A DNA stretch of 64,000 bases from positions 13,745,505 to 13,809,504 of the forward strand of contig NC_064434.1 in the NCBI RefSeq assembly GCF_023343835.1, written 5' to 3'. Each line of letters begins with the position of its first letter. Position 1 is the first letter of the stretch. The translations under genes and the position numbers were made by a program. The stretch is from Lagopus muta. Lineage: Eukaryota > Chordata > Aves > Galliformes > Phasianidae. The notes below the pieces were generated by a model. That model saw only the letters and a program-made list of their open reading frames with translations. It searched no databases and had not been told where the DNA came from. This document shows, in pieces, positions 47,515 through 61,173 of the stretch.

Positions 47515-48002
47515 TCACAGAACTGCAGGGGTTGGAAGGGGCCGCAAAAGATCACTGAGTCCAACTCCCTGATTAAGCAAGTTCCCTACAGTGGGTTTCT
47601 CAAGGCTCCTTATCATCTTTATGGCCCTTCACTGGACTCCTAGGAGATCCCTGTCTCTTTTGAACTGGGGAGGCCAGAACTAGAACTGGTATTCTAAATG
47701 TAGCCTCAGCAGGGCAGAGTAGAAGGGAGGATCACCTCTCTCGACCTGCTGGCCACGCTCTTTTTAATGCACCCCAGGATGCCATTGGCCTTCTTGACAC
47801 TGGGGCACACTGCTGGCTCATGGCCATCCTGTTGTCCAGCAGGACACCCAGGTCCTTCTCTGCAGAGCTCCTCTCCAGCAGGTCGGCCCCTGACCTGTAC
47901 TGATGTGTGTGATTATTCCCCCCGGGTACAGGATTCTTGGACACTTGCTCTTGTTAAACCTCATCAATTTCCTTCCTGTCCCACTCTCCAGGCTGTGATG
48001 TA
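47515..48002 (-). mobile_element. CR1 LINE, antisense, with internal deletion
   Basis: Starts ACTGCAGGGGTTGGAAGGGG, then passes directly to the more 5' CR1 region: GAGTAGAAGGGAGGATCACC, TCTCGACCTGCTGGCCACGC, GATGCCATTGGCCTTCTTG, GACACCCAGGTCCTTCTC and TCTTGTTAAACCTCATC. The central 3' UTR is absent. On the - strand the 70-codon frame at 47732-47944 is a remnant of the CR1 ORF2 C-terminal region. Confidence 0.88.
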
Positions 48003-50645
48003 AAGAGGGTGGTGATGAGGACATTTTATGTCAGGCAGTTAAATTCTGAATCTTGAGAGCTCGAATAACAAAGCAGTTGCTTTATATTTCTTGACTGTTC
48101 TAAATCATCAGTACTGACTTCTACTCTGTATATGAAGTAGAGGATAACAAGGTCCTGCATTAAACAGGATAAAATTTGAGTGATTCATTCAAATGTAGAA
48201 TTTTTTTAATGCCTTTCTTCAGGAGGAAATGAAGAGGTCACGTACAGACATGAAATAAGGTTTGCAACCGCAATGAAGACAAGCTAATCTTTACCAAATA
48301 TGCTTTTTATTTCCTTTAATCTCTAAGCAAGTAGTGTTGACTGTTACAATTACCAAATAAATAAGTAATTAGAAGAAGAAAATGGTCAACTTTCTTCACA
48401 CTTCACACTTCTTCTGAATGGTATTTAAAGTTTAACTAAAATCACAGTTATCATATATGATAAATCTTATTTCCTTTGTCCTCATTTATCACTAATTCTA
48501 TATATAGTCATCCAAAATCTATACTTAGTTGTTGACTGCAAATCGACTATTGCTGTTTCAACAGCAGAGGTTTAACCTTGAGTGGGACCTTTTTTTTTCT
48601 AAGAAATACCTATAAATATTTCCTGGAAATTATGTTTTACTATGAGTTGTGAACTTGGGAAACTTAGTCTGCTTGTGTTTGCTGCTGTTGTACAACTCCA
48701 TTGAGCCTCTGTTTTTCTTTTGTCCCAAGTGAAGAATACTTTATCAGTAAGTTCACTCCAGTACGTATGTACATATCTTCGAAGAGATCATTCTCTAAAA
48801 AAATTGTGGTGGCATAGCTTTTGGTTGAGGGGTACGCCATCAGTTTGGCTTGCCTATGCTATGAAAATGTTCCATTTCATGCAGAAACTAGTTTTAAACT
48901 GGTTTTCCCTGTGGTTACTGAAACTGGTTTGTTCTGATCTCCGTTTTCAGTTTAGTGCCGATTAAGATGAGTGCAAGATGAGGGTGAGGAGCACTGTCAT
49001 TTCTTGCAGGTATAGAACACAAGTTTTTATTTTTAAATCTTTTAGCACTCTGGAACGCAGGGAGCTTACGTTGTAGTAGACTTCTAACTGTGCAGCTAAA
49101 GATATATGGAACAAGCAGTAGTAAGAAGGTATAAGATACTGTTGAATTGCTTAACCTTGATTCTGCCCCTTTTTACACAATTGTATGGCTATGCTTGTCT
49201 TCTGAAGGTTATGTTGTTGTTGTTGTTTTGCACAGTTTTTTGATCTTTGTGAAAGAATGACTGTTAAGTTCTCCCTAGGAAGAGTTATTCCCTCTAATAG
49301 TGCAAGAAAATGGAGAAGAGCAATAAAAAAGTACAAAAATACCATATTGGACTCTGGATACTGTACAGACCACATGGTCTGTTCCAATTAGTGAACATTT
49401 CAGCATCTCTTCATCCAGCAGTAGAAGTTGGCCCATTCAGTCATTAAGTTATAATGTTTAATTCTTGACCTATCTGACTAAATGAACACTTTAGGATGTG
49501 TAAGTCTGGACTGTAAGTTATACTTCTTCTCTGCCTTTATTGTTTCAGTTTTTTTTGTTTTTTGTTTTTTTTTTTTAATTCTTTCATATGAAAATAACTG
49601 AAGACAACTGCTTGAATTACTCCTGTGCCAAGGAGATACTGACAGTTTATTCTTATGTTGCAGCTACTGCTGCTAATTTAAACATTATTCCATGTTTAGT
49701 GTTTTCTGTGGGGGTACAGAGCAATTTTGTGTAGAGTTGCATCCACGCTGGTCTTGTAAGCAGCTGAACTAAGCTATGGATCTGATAGGGTAAGCTAAAA
49801 AAAGACCTGTGTTTATCAAGATAAAAATGCATTCCTATTACCAAACCATCAAGTTTTTGTAAAGTCTTGTTCTTTTCATTGCTTCTGTTAAGTTCAGCAT
49901 TTCTATAAATAAATCACTTCTGTTATGTGAAATATAAGTCTCTTTAATTTAACTACATTTTTATTTTCCTTAATCTCCATCCCTATGGATGTTCATATCC
50001 TCAGAATTGAAGGCCTTGCCTCAACTCTGCAGGCATCACCGTGTGTCAGACAGGGCAGGGAGCAGCAGAGCTCCAGCTCTCAGAGCTCTGGTGCAAAATC
50101 CAAATGTAGTAGCAGGAAAACTGTTCTGTGTGCACAGTGTTTGTTCTGGTTCAGGATCAGTTTCACCTTGAATGAGGAAAAGATAAATATATAAGTAGTA
50201 ATAAATATACCAATACAAGCTGCCTTTCTGTAGAAGGATTTGCCACCATTGTATTCTTAGGTGTAGAAATCCAGCTCATTTTCTGCTTTGAGGATAATTT
50301 CTGTTAAGATTATGAAGAAAACATCTGAACAGGTGTAGTGTGGTGGGAAGCTGTTCAGCTGTGGAAGACTGAAATGCTAGCAGTTTGAGGTGTGACTCAT
50401 TTTATCAATTTTCAGGATTGCCTCCAAAGAAAGGCAGTTTAGGTGTCAAAATAAACTATTTCATTGCTCTTCGTTTTCAGCATTACCAGTATTTTTTCAC
50501 ATGGCTGCCTTGCAGTGTATCTCAAGTGCCTGAAGCATCAACTGTCCTCTCTCTCTATCTGTCAGATAGCATCTTTACCAGAACTTAGTGTTAAAACCAC
50601 AGAATGGAAATTTTGAAACAAATTCTGTAAAATATGACGTTATTT

Positions 50646-50687
50646 AAAAAAAAAAACAACAAAAAAACAAAAAAACAAACAAAAAAA
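50646..50687. repeat. A-rich tract with AAAC units
   Basis: Long A runs separated by single C bases. Confidence 0.85.
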
Positions 50688-50738
50688 GCTACCTCAGATT
50701 TATACTGCAGTTCGTTTCACTGAATCATAGTGCCTCAG

Positions 50739-50790
50739 ATATATATATATATATAATATATATTTATATATTTTAATATATATATATTTT
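50739..50790. repeat. (AT)n-rich microsatellite
   Basis: Interrupted AT dinucleotide runs over about 50 bases. Confidence 0.9.
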
Positions 50791-51984
50791 TTACCATCGT
50801 AATGACTTGGTTTATTTTTTTACATGTGAAATCTTACCAGTATTGGCAAAGTTGTCCTCTAAAATTACAAAGAAGAGGGGAAAAGAGAAACAAACATCCT
50901 CGACATTGGAATATCCTAGGGTCAGTGATGCTGAAGCTATATATGGATCAGGAGAAGATGATTACTTCTTTTTTTTTCTTTGAGTTTTGTTACATCCAGA
51001 ATAGTCATGGAAGTAAAATATTTCTAACGTCTGTAAGTCTGCACCTCTGGGAGTAAACCAGATGGTGTGAAGTCCTGCCATGCTGTAGCTGGCGTGGTCT
51101 GGCTTTGTCCACAGTGAACTCTCAACTTGCATCTGCCCAGATACTGCTCTTGTTTTTCTGCTGCAGATGGAGTCTTGAAATACATTACTCAGCATCAGTA
51201 CTGTCAGGGTTTATTTTAAGCATAAACTGCTGATTATTTTGCTGGTTTTGACTTAATTACTGTATTGGATACAGTGTGACTGAACAGGCTAATTAGTGTT
51301 CTGGTGACATTTAGTGCTACTGCTCAGCAGGTAGTGAGGCAGGAGGCCTTTATATGTAAATGGAATTCTGACTATCTTGTCTTATTCACTTTCTGAAAAT
51401 ACTAGCCTTGGCCTTGTTCTGTAACCAATTAAGTTATTTAATGTTTGAATTTTTTTGGATGGTGAGATGCATACATGCAGATTTTCCATGAAGGAATGAG
51501 CAGCAGTCAGAGGACACAGTTTTTTCTGGAATGGCCTAAAACGATCAGGTCAGACTCTTCCTTAAATGATGTGTGGTAAAGCTGACAAGCTGTTTTTGTT
51601 GATGAAAGGATTTTACTTTGCCAGATTTGAACTCCACTTCAGTACTTCTCTGCATGATGTAGGATGGCACCCCACTGAATGTGTCTGTGCTGCTTCTCAT
51701 TAGGTCGTGGTTCTGTGCTCTGTACAAGGTGTGTACTGTATTGGATCTGTGTCATAACACTCTTTCAAGAGATATGTAAATGTTCTTCTCCTGCTCAAAG
51801 ATTAGTCAGAGCATATACCTCTTCTCACCTTTGTGATGCACAGGAGTTTCTCCTCTAAAAGTTTTTTTTTTTTTTTTTTAAAATTGATTCTGTGAGGAAG
51901 CAACTGATTCAGATTGCTTTTATGGGAATGAATCTGGCCAGGTCTCTGAGAAAGCAGAAATATGTTTGCTTATCAAAAATTGCA

Positions 51985-52265
51985 GGGTCGTAGACTGAGT
52001 GAGATTGGAAGGGAACTCTGGAGGCTGTGTGGTCCAACTCCCTGCAAAAGCAGGGATACCCAGAGCAGATTGCCTTGGCTTTGGAAGATCTCCAGGGATA
52101 ACTCCTTTTTGCAGGTTGTGTCCATTACCTGTCTTGGCACTGGACAGCTCTCAATGGAGCGTGGCTCCATCATTTTGTGCCTTCCCTTCAGATATTTATG
52201 GACATCAATGGGATAGCTTTGAGCTTCCTCTTCTCCAAGCTGGGTAGTCCAAGCTCTCTTGACTT
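51985..52265 (-). mobile_element. Old CR1 3' portion, antisense
   Basis: AGATTGGAAGGGAACTCTGG, GTGGTCCAACTCCCTGCAAA, AGATCTCCAGGGATAACTCC and TTCCTCTTCTCCAAGCTGGG follow antisense CR1 order with considerable divergence. Confidence 0.72.
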
Positions 52266-54086
52266 CTGTTCATTGGTTGAAATGTTTACTGCCAAGTCTT
52301 GAGGAAATTTTGGGAAACACTGGGTTATCTGTGGGGAAAACTATTTTCCTCTTATGGACCCACAGTAAAATTGAAATGGACTTTTTTTGCTTGACTTTGT
52401 TTTTCCAAGTACTTTAGGATATTCACATAGCCCTGGATTTGGTGCCATGTTTTTGCTTCATAGTTATGCTTTCTTGATTTTTTTGTGTTCAGACAAATTT
52501 GCACAGAAGGTGGCAACTGATGTCATTGCAGTAAACACAAGCTAGGCAAACTAAAAAGTATTCTTTCATTTTGGAATTCCTTTTAGTTACATTATTCTCT
52601 GCTGATATTCTTTAATAGCAGTAAGTAAATAAATCCTGGTAGAATTGTAATTTAACTGTCTCATTAAACCTAGACATGCATATCTTTTGTTGAATGACAT
52701 GATGATTAAGACAACATTTTGTTGCCCAAATGTATGGAGATGGTACCACTTGAAACTTGAAAGCCATTGTGTAGCAGAAGAAGAAATTTGTACCTGGCTC
52801 AAGATTTATGGTACCTAGGAGTCTTTTATCTCTACAAGGCTGAGAAATACACCTACATTGTGAAGCTACAGCTCACTTCATTGTTCAACTGAGACCAAAG
52901 CTCCTGAGGATGTCAGTTCCTTTGTGGAGGTCTCTATCAGCCATGAACAAAGTCCTTCTGAACGCCTTCCTGTCTTTTCAGATAAGTTCTGTAGTCAACC
53001 CTTTTAGATCCATGAGTACTTGGGAAAGTACTTAAAATGCTGTAGGATACTTTATCTGTTTTTGAATGACTTCCAGAAGCAGAAAGAGATGACACTTCAG
53101 ACACGATCTTATTAAATAGGACAGTGCAGTCCTTGGGTCAGATGACTGGTCTGCAGTATGAAGGTAAACAAGGTAGTTATGAGTAACCAGCCTAGTTACT
53201 TTTAGGTAGTCTGTAATAAGAATCTCATACTCTGAAGAAAGATATGACAACATGACTTATTATTTTTAAAATGGTGAGCACAGGAGTCCTTGGTGTGATC
53301 TAAGGCAGAACCTGTGACTGTGTTAAATGCACTGTACATCTTTCAAAAAGTTGGCTGGCTGTGTGGCATCAAAAAATCCCTTGGGAAGTAGGTCACACAT
53401 CCACAGCAGAGTGCAGACACGTGTTCTCAATGATGTGTATATGCAGAAATTGTTAATGGAACCAGCTTGTCTTTTCTGCCTTACTAGTATTATGTTTAGA
53501 GGAGGAATAAATATTATGATCTCTATAAATTGAAATAATTAAGGTTTTCTGGGGGGCTGATTTTGTAATAATCTGGATCTTAAACATTCTTTAAAAAAGA
53601 ATAATAATTTATTTAAGGGCTTCAATTGTTAGTGATAAAATCAAGATTTTATATCTTGTACTTAACAAAAATATCTTTGAAAATGTTTCTAAATGAATGG
53701 GTGAAATTGTTGAGAAGCGAAGCAGGCTTTGGTATTAGAAAATGTTAAAGTCTGAAGAGGTAGAATGTTAAGTATGGGAAATGCAGAGCTATCTCAAACT
53801 TTTTGATCTTTGTCTTTTTCCCTTTTTTGTATGGATATATTAAAAAAAGAAAAGAAAAGAAACTTGATGCTTAATGGAGTCCCACAGACACTTTTATTAT
53901 GAGTAGAAGTAGCTTCACCTGCTGCTGTGGGCACCACCTTTATAGTGATATAAATGCTTGTGTTAGTGTGTTGTGAATCAAGCTTAATAACTAATCTTGA
54001 TTAAAACCAACCTGAGTCATTTTCCCATTTAGTCCTGGCAGAATTGACTGTAACTAAAACTGTAATGTCTAAAAAAACAGTCCTGA

Positions 54087-54109
54087 TTTTTTTTTTTTTT
54101 TTTTTTTTT
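54087..54109. repeat. T23 homopolymer
   Basis: Twenty-three consecutive T in ROCK2 intron 1. Confidence 0.92.
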
Positions 54110-54255
54110 GTCAAAAGCAAACAAAAAATGTCTACTACTACCTTTCCTCAAACAGTTAAGTTACAGATAATGTTGTTTTTATTAAGCAAAGTATGCAGCC
54201 TAGTTTTTTGGGTTGTAAGCCATTATCTCGGTGTCTTTTCCCTGTATAGGTAATG

Positions 54256-54535
54256 AATCACAGAGTGTTAGGGTTGATAGGGCCCTCCGGGTGCAGTGAG
54301 CCCAGCCTTGCTCCAGCAGGCACACCCAGAGCAGAGCGCCCAGCACCACGTCTGGGGGCTTCCACACAGCTCCAAGGAAGCTTTGGGCTGCTTGTGCTCC
54401 ATCACCTCACTGCACAGAAGAGCTCCTGGTGCTCAGAGGGATCCTCCTGTGCTCCAGGTTGTGCCTGGTACCTCTTGTCCTGGCCCTGGGCACCAATGGA
54501 ATTCAGGATCCTTGGAGCAGCAGCCAGTGTGCAGC
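54256..54535 (-). mobile_element. CR1 3' portion, antisense
   Basis: ATCACAGAGTGTTAGGGTTG, then AGGGCCCTCCGGGTGCAGTG and, further on, TGTGCTCCAGGTTGTGCCTG with CCTCTTGTCCTGGCCCTGGG match an antisense CR1 subfamily. The GC-richer tail to 54700 is of uncertain origin. Open frames across it (for example 54253-54693) are repeat shadows. Confidence 0.62.
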
Positions 54536-57027
54536 CAGCTCCCTGGACTTCAGAAGAGCAGACTTTGGCCTCTTCAGGGGTTTGCTTGGCAGAGTCCTGG
54601 AGGATAATGCCCTGGGGGGAAAAGGGCCCCAAAAAAGCTGGAGCAATGAAGATGCATCTTTTGTGGAAAAAGAGCAGGTCAGGGAATATTTGAGTAACCT
54701 GGATATTTAGAAGCCTACAGGCCCTGTTGGAAAGCACCTACAAATGCTGAGGAAGCATAGTGATAAGAACAAAGCTATTTGTATTGCTGTGTAAATACTC
54801 AAGTTTCTTTCAGACTTACAGAAAATGTTTACAACTCGGAATCTGCTTTTAGCTGTGTGACTGTTGAGGCCCTGGAAAAAACAGCATTTCAAAATATTTC
54901 TTTCTAAAAGAAATTTATTTAGAAGTTAACCATGATGACATAAATGTGGAACATAAGTGAGTTAGTATAAACAAGTGAAATGAGCTCTTGCATTCGGGGT
55001 AGAAGTACACTGCCTTACTAGTCTTCATGCAGAGAAAATAATTGAAAATTGAAAGGTGTATATTTAAGGAACTTATAAAGCAAGTCTTGCATGGAAGAAA
55101 AGAGATAATTCCTATCAGTACTTGCCCGTGCTTAAGCTCAAGTAACTTTACTTTGCTTTCTGTATTATAGACCATTGCTTAATCTATTGTTTCTTCCTGT
55201 TTTGGGAAACAGGAAAATTGAGTGTGTAAACAAGCTTGTTTTAACGATGCATGTTGGCTCTCTTTTTCTTCTGAAAATGACTGTAAATAGTAGAATCTGT
55301 CAACATAAGAAATGCCAGTGTGATTAATTTGAAGTCCTATCTGCCAGTGCTTATTTGGAAGTTGTTCCTAGTGCTGTGTTACCATTGCTCCACCAGTGTA
55401 AACCTCGGCTACATGCATCATGTTCCAGTGGCACGAAGCAGTCTCTGCAGCTGTTTGGTGCCTGCCGAGATTAAATGATACAAATACTAATTGGACATTA
55501 GGCAGCATTTTCTAATCAAATAATGTTCTACCAGGGCAACAACATGAGGTACATAATATATTTTACCACTTATTTTATAAGTAGTTGTGGTAACTGCTAA
55601 CTTTAGTGTAGGGGAGGGTTTTGGCAATGAAATTCAAATATTGTTGGACGAATGCGCTTAATCAAGGCTGAGCTCCTGAGAAGTGAATGGGTGCAGTTGG
55701 TTTCAGACAGGCAGGGCTGACTGCCTTCATAGCTACTGTCAGCCCCCTTCATCTCTAGAATTTGGGGAACTCTCTTCTCTTTTCTCTTGAGCTGCTATGC
55801 TTCTTCACTGTGATGCTTGAAGGCCTTGTAGAAAATAAGCAGCAGCTGACAAGGAAATGTATCTTGTGCTTGAGAAGTTGGTGAGCTTTTCTGTCATCCT
55901 GCATTTGGGTGGAATTTCATCCCCTAGTTTTGGACAAGTCTCTCAAGTTGCAGAGAGCCTCTTTGCTGAGGAGGAATGCAGTTATAAACCATGATCTTAA
56001 GGTGGAAGATTCCATTGGTTTGATATTGGAAGGTGCAGTTCCTGCACGCGTTGTTTCTTAAGGAATGCTGAGGTTAGAGCCTTCGAAGTTGAAGCCAGGA
56101 GCCAAAGGCAAGCCTGAGACAGCTTGTCTAGCTGCCAAGGAGTGCTGCCCTACTTTGTACAGCAGAACTGGGCTCTGGGAAGTCTTAATGTCCGCAAAAT
56201 TGGATGGCAGTACTACAGCCAAGATGTAAAATGAATGAATAACCTGGGCTTATCTGCAGAATGGGGGTAGGAAGTTGAGGAAGGAAAGTGTTCAGGTTTT
56301 TGCAAGGTGTATGTACATGAAACCCTGGATAAATAGCTCAATCTACTTAATAGGAATCCAGACAGCACTTTTATTTGGGAGGTCATGAGCATTGTCTTAA
56401 ATAAGTTGGGAAAGAAAGTGTATTTAAAGAGGTAAAGTGATCTTACCTTTTCTAAATAGAGAATGGATCAATTTAAAATGGAAGTATTTAAATCACAGCA
56501 GTTTGTGATGACACTTTTCCCAAAATATGTGTTTACTGATAGAGCTGTGTGTGGTTAGAGCAGAGTGACCCTTGCACATATGATTTTCTTAAGAATTACC
56601 TTTCTCTTTTTTGTTCACTAACCTTTCAGCCCCCTAAGCAAAAGGAAGTACTGCGTTCATGTTTAAACAGCTTTATGTTTAATTACAGAAATATTCACTT
56701 TTTTTTTTTGAGTTGGGAAATAGAGTGTACATATCAGAGAACTTTTATTTAAATATGTTTTGTTCTAAATACATGTATCAGTCCACTCAGATGTGAACTG
56801 TAGCCAACAAGATGCAAAACATTTTTGTAGGTAAAATAACAGCTATTGATAGTATGCTTTCAGCATGTTTTTCTAACGTAGCTACAGAAGTATTTACTTA
56901 AAACAGACTGATTAGTATGAGCAGAAACAAGCAGTTCTAGAGACATCTATTTTTTTCAATAGAAATCCTATTGACAAAATAAAAGAAACAAGTTAACAAG
57001 GTTGTTTTTTTGTGTGTTTGCCCTCCT

Positions 57028-57043
57028 CCCCCCCCCCCCCCCC
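57028..57043. repeat. C16 homopolymer
   Basis: Sixteen consecutive C in a CCCTCC context. Confidence 0.92.
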
Positions 57044-57783
57044 AGCCTGTTGTTGCTGTTCTTTCTGCTGTTTTTCCTTCCTACACTGAGCAGCTTTAAG
57101 GAGCTACATGGCCAAAAATGAAGACTTAAGACCTGTCCAGTTGAGCTTCCTAAACTGGCTTGCTCAGGATGAGAAAGGCATCGCTACCGAGTCAAAGGAG
57201 GGGTGGGGATTTTTGTGCTGGGGGACAGAGACTGGTTTAGACTGTCCTGGAACCTCATCCTGAAACCTGGAATAGGTTATCGCTGTATGCAAACATATGC
57301 TGCTTGACTGGTTAATCTGCAGCCCTGAAAATTACTGCCAGTTGCTGTAATTGATTTATTCGTTGTTAGATGCGTGCAACGTAACAGCTTTGGAAGGATA
57401 TGATGATGTTAACCTGCCTTGGTAGTTTCTTTTGAGGAGTCGGGCATAGTAAGTGCCGGAAACATCCATCTGGACTGCTGTGGATATCATGTATCACTTA
57501 ACCACAACACAGACTTCAGCTTCCAATGTCTGCACTTCTTACTGAAATGTTGCTTGACAGCACCGAGATTACAGTAGCTGTTCTCTGTGGGATGGGGCAA
57601 ATGAGGAAATAGGCTTCAAAAGGATCTTCTGTAGTTGTCCTTGGTACAGCATAAATATTAGAATGGCAGATACTGATGAATACTTTCTGTGAAAATTACC
57701 AGAACTGATTGGTTCTAAGGAAAAGCAGAAGTTGCTTGCTAAATTCCATCTCAGAACAACTCCCCCAAACCATTAATTTTATC

Positions 57784-57803
57784 TTTTTTTTTTTTTTTTT
57801 TTT
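57784..57803. repeat. T20 homopolymer
   Basis: Twenty consecutive T in ROCK2 intron 1. Confidence 0.92.
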
Positions 57804-60794
57804 CTTTCCAGTGAGCCAAAACAAAGCAATTGCCAACATATTTTATGATTTCAGCAGTTTCACATTTTGTTATCCATGGAAGACCTTCAGGCTCTGTTAA
57901 AAGATGTAGCAAATAACTGCATGTGTTTACAAGAGCTAGGTTTATTTACTACAACTTTGGGACTTTTTTTGCATTTTTGAATGCTAGCAGAATTCCATTT
58001 AAACAGTTTTAATAAGCTGTCATATGTTTGATCACGTTGCAAATTTATTTTTTAAACCTTGTGTTTTGAAATGATTTCTGTATATTCTGTCCCATCTGCT
58101 CACATTAACTGTGTGATTTATTTGTGTAAACCAAGTATTTGGAGGTGTGGAAGAAGGTGGTGTAGGGGTAGAATGTATAGATTTATATTTATAGTTCTCT
58201 TAGGTTGTTCCTAATGGGACACTATTATGTTCAGGAAGGTATGCATAACAGTGGAGAGCTTGTATTAATGTTCTCATTTACATAATGTTTTTAATGAAAT
58301 GGCTTAATTGGCCGAAGACTGTATCTGGTTAAAGAGATGGAATGACATCATGCAGATAAAACATGAAGATTGGAAAGACTTCTGTTTCAAAACATGAGCT
58401 GCATTCCAAGAAATTATGGAAAATATATACGAAGAATGTAAAGCTGCAACATTATATGGCCACCCAGGCACTCTGTCAATGTTGGTGTTCTAAAACCTGA
58501 ATGGTTTATTCAGGGATGTCCTCTCTTTGGGAGCTGGTGCCAGACAGAACCTCTTTTGCTCCCTGGTCACATTTTTGAAGTGCTCTTAAATAACATTTCT
58601 ATCAAACATTTGCTAATTGGCTGACAGATTTTTTCAGTTAAGTTGGGTACTTGTGGTGAATTTCACTGTGCAGTGTGTTTCACTCAGGAGTTCTTTGAGG
58701 TGCATGGAAGTGAAATGCTTACAGTAAAGCTGCTGCTCAACAAGAACTGCATGGTAGCTGTAATACTTTCAAAGAAAATGCTGAGACAGCAGTATCATTC
58801 AGTGTGACAGACCCTCTGGGCCTCTTTCTAAATGGGGATTAATAGTAATATTTCAGAATTTCTTTGCTTTTGCCAAGTTGTTGGAGTGCTGCTGTCTCAC
58901 CACAAAATAGGTTTGACTGTTGTATTCTGGTGGGTAGATTGCAAAGAGAAAAGTTTTCAGTGAGTAATCTGGACTCTAAATAAGGTACTAACTTTAGTGG
59001 CAAACTCCTGGCATTCTCTGTGGGTCTGTATGAGCATCTATGGCGAGGAAAAAAACACCAAAGTGTTGTAATGTAAAGAGATTTCCTAAAATTGTTTCTG
59101 GAAAGCTTTACTTCCTTTCCTTGAGATAGTCTCCAGTTTAGGTTTAGGAAAAAATATGGCAATCTGGACTGTAAATAAGATGGAGTTTAAAAACCTGACA
59201 ATTTGCTGTCGGCGTAACTTTGAAGAAGACATATGGCTATGGTCAGGCATCTCATATTAAGATCACTTAATGGCAAATTATAGAAACAGTGCAAAATTAG
59301 CTTTGAGAGAATGAATTTTCTCTGGAAATCGAGCTGAGATAGAGCCACAGCAAGGGAAAATATTGGAGATGAGGTATACAATAGAGTGTTAAATAATTTG
59401 CATGTTTTCACACTTATTTCTGTAGCATAAGCACTTGGTGCAGCTCAGTTTGCAAGGGGAAGCTGCAGAAGCACTCATCTGGCTTTGAAGCTCCTGGACA
59501 ACAGAGCTTACCTCTGGGTTTGTGGGGACAGTGATCCTCCAATCTGCCCAGAGAATCGCAGCATTACAGATCGGTTGCTCTTCATGCTTGTCCTACTTGA
59601 ACATTTGCATTCAATCCCTCTTTGTCCAGGGAAGGATGTAGGAACGTGGGGTGCCAGTGGGCAGTGTTCAGAAGGGGGGATTCTTTTACTGAGTTGGTGG
59701 CTAGTTAGAACAATACACTAAATTACTGTGTGGCATAATTACGTAGTCAGGAAGTGATTTTATGTAGTGTTCTCATTTCCTTTGTCACAGTGTAACTTCA
59801 TTTTTTCCATTGAAAACTCTGATCTGTCAGAGTTCAGCACATATGAAATCACACTTTGAATATAAAGTTCATGTGTGCAAATTCACTGTAATGGTAAAAG
59901 TTCCTGTTTTTCACACAATCTGTAAAACTGCTAGTAAGAAGTTACATAATTAAAATATTTCTCCATCTGAAGTGGGTGAGTCTGTATCTTTATTAACATT
60001 TTTGTTAACAGTAAATGTCAAGTTGATATATAAAGCAGCATGTCCTTGCAAACAACCCTGATTTCTGGTAAACTGCATTTTTGCAAAGAAGGTTATTTAT
60101 TTATTCAACTAGGATGGAATTCTGTATGAGGAAGAAAAGTAAGGCTCATGCTCTGGAGGCAGCATTTGCTTTAAGATGTAAGCAAAAGATGGTCTCCAAA
60201 TTTGGGAAACTGTTGTCTATCGGCTTGGGGATTTCTGTTTTCTTCTCCTTTGCAGTTTTCTGACAGGCATGTTGCATGTTGCTCTGACATGAAAAGGAGA
60301 AGCTGGCAAATACTGGAAGGGAAGGCTTTTTGGTATGGGCAGGGAACTGTAGATCCTAGCAGCTCAGCGCCCGGCCAATCCCAGCTCTGGCAGATTCAGC
60401 ATTGAGCTTGGCTGAGGGAAGGGATGGAAAGCCGTGCTCCTACCTGGAGCTGCAAGCTTGGAGGAGCAGGACCAGGGCAGGACAGCTCTGGCTGCTGATG
60501 GTAACACACCTTGCCTGGAACTGACACAGTTCCCTCTGCTTATGCTTCCTTGCTGGTGTCATGGAATGCACTCCTGCGTACCCTTGGCTGGTGAATGTGT
60601 GAGTGACCATTGGCTTTACTGAGAGGTTTTACCAGAAGCAATAGAGTACTTTTAAGTGTGTGTTTGGGCATTGGATGCTTGGAGTATTAGTTTTGAATCG
60701 TGTGTTTGAATGCCAACTAAGATTATGTAAAGTTTCATCAACAGATGTACTGCATAGCAAGGAGATTAGCTTTTTTACTTGTGAAATTTCTGAA

Positions 60795-60875
60795 TGATCA
60801 CAGAATGAGGTGGGCTGGAAGGAACCTTAAGAATCACCCCTGCCAGGGGCGAGGACGTCTCTCACTAGATCAGAT
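60795..60875 (-). mobile_element. CR1 3' terminus, antisense (left arm of a foldback)
   Basis: TGATCACAGAATGAGGTGGG, CTGGAAGGAACCTTAAG and a CCCCTGCCAGGGGCGAGGAC block are the antisense CR1 3' terminus. It abuts the sense copy at 60876. Confidence 0.8.
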
Positions 60876-61173
60876 TGAAGAGGGAACAGTTTTAAAATAA
60901 AAGAAAGAGGGGAGATTTAGGTTTAGATGTTAAGAAGAAATTCTTCACTCAGAGGGTGATAAAGCACTGCTGTGGGCTGCCTAGAGAACCTGTGAGTGCT
61001 CCATCCCCACAGGCTAGCTAGGTTGTGAGTGCTCCATCCCCACAGGCACTCAGTGCTAGGTTGGATGGGCCCTGGGCAGCCTGAGCTGCTGGGAGCAGCC
61101 AGCCCATGGCAGGGGTTGGGTGGTTTGGCTGTGAGGTCCTTTCCAACCCAACCATGCTATGATCCTGTGATCA
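60876..61173 (+). mobile_element. CR1 LINE 3' end, sense (right arm), with tandem duplication
   Basis: GGGGAGATTTAGGTTTAGAT, GAAGAAATTCTTCACTCAGA, then TGTGAGTGCTCCATCCCCAC twice (from 60991 and from 61024, period 33), GTTGGATGGGCCCTGGGCAG and TGAGGTCCTTTCCAACCC with the tail ATGATCCTGTGATCA. The ends of 60795-61173 form an inverted repeat. Confidence 0.88.

Noticed and set aside
54253..54737. Several overlapping 90-146-codon frames on both strands
   Set aside because: They sit on a CR1-like, GC-rich repeat block inside ROCK2 intron 1.
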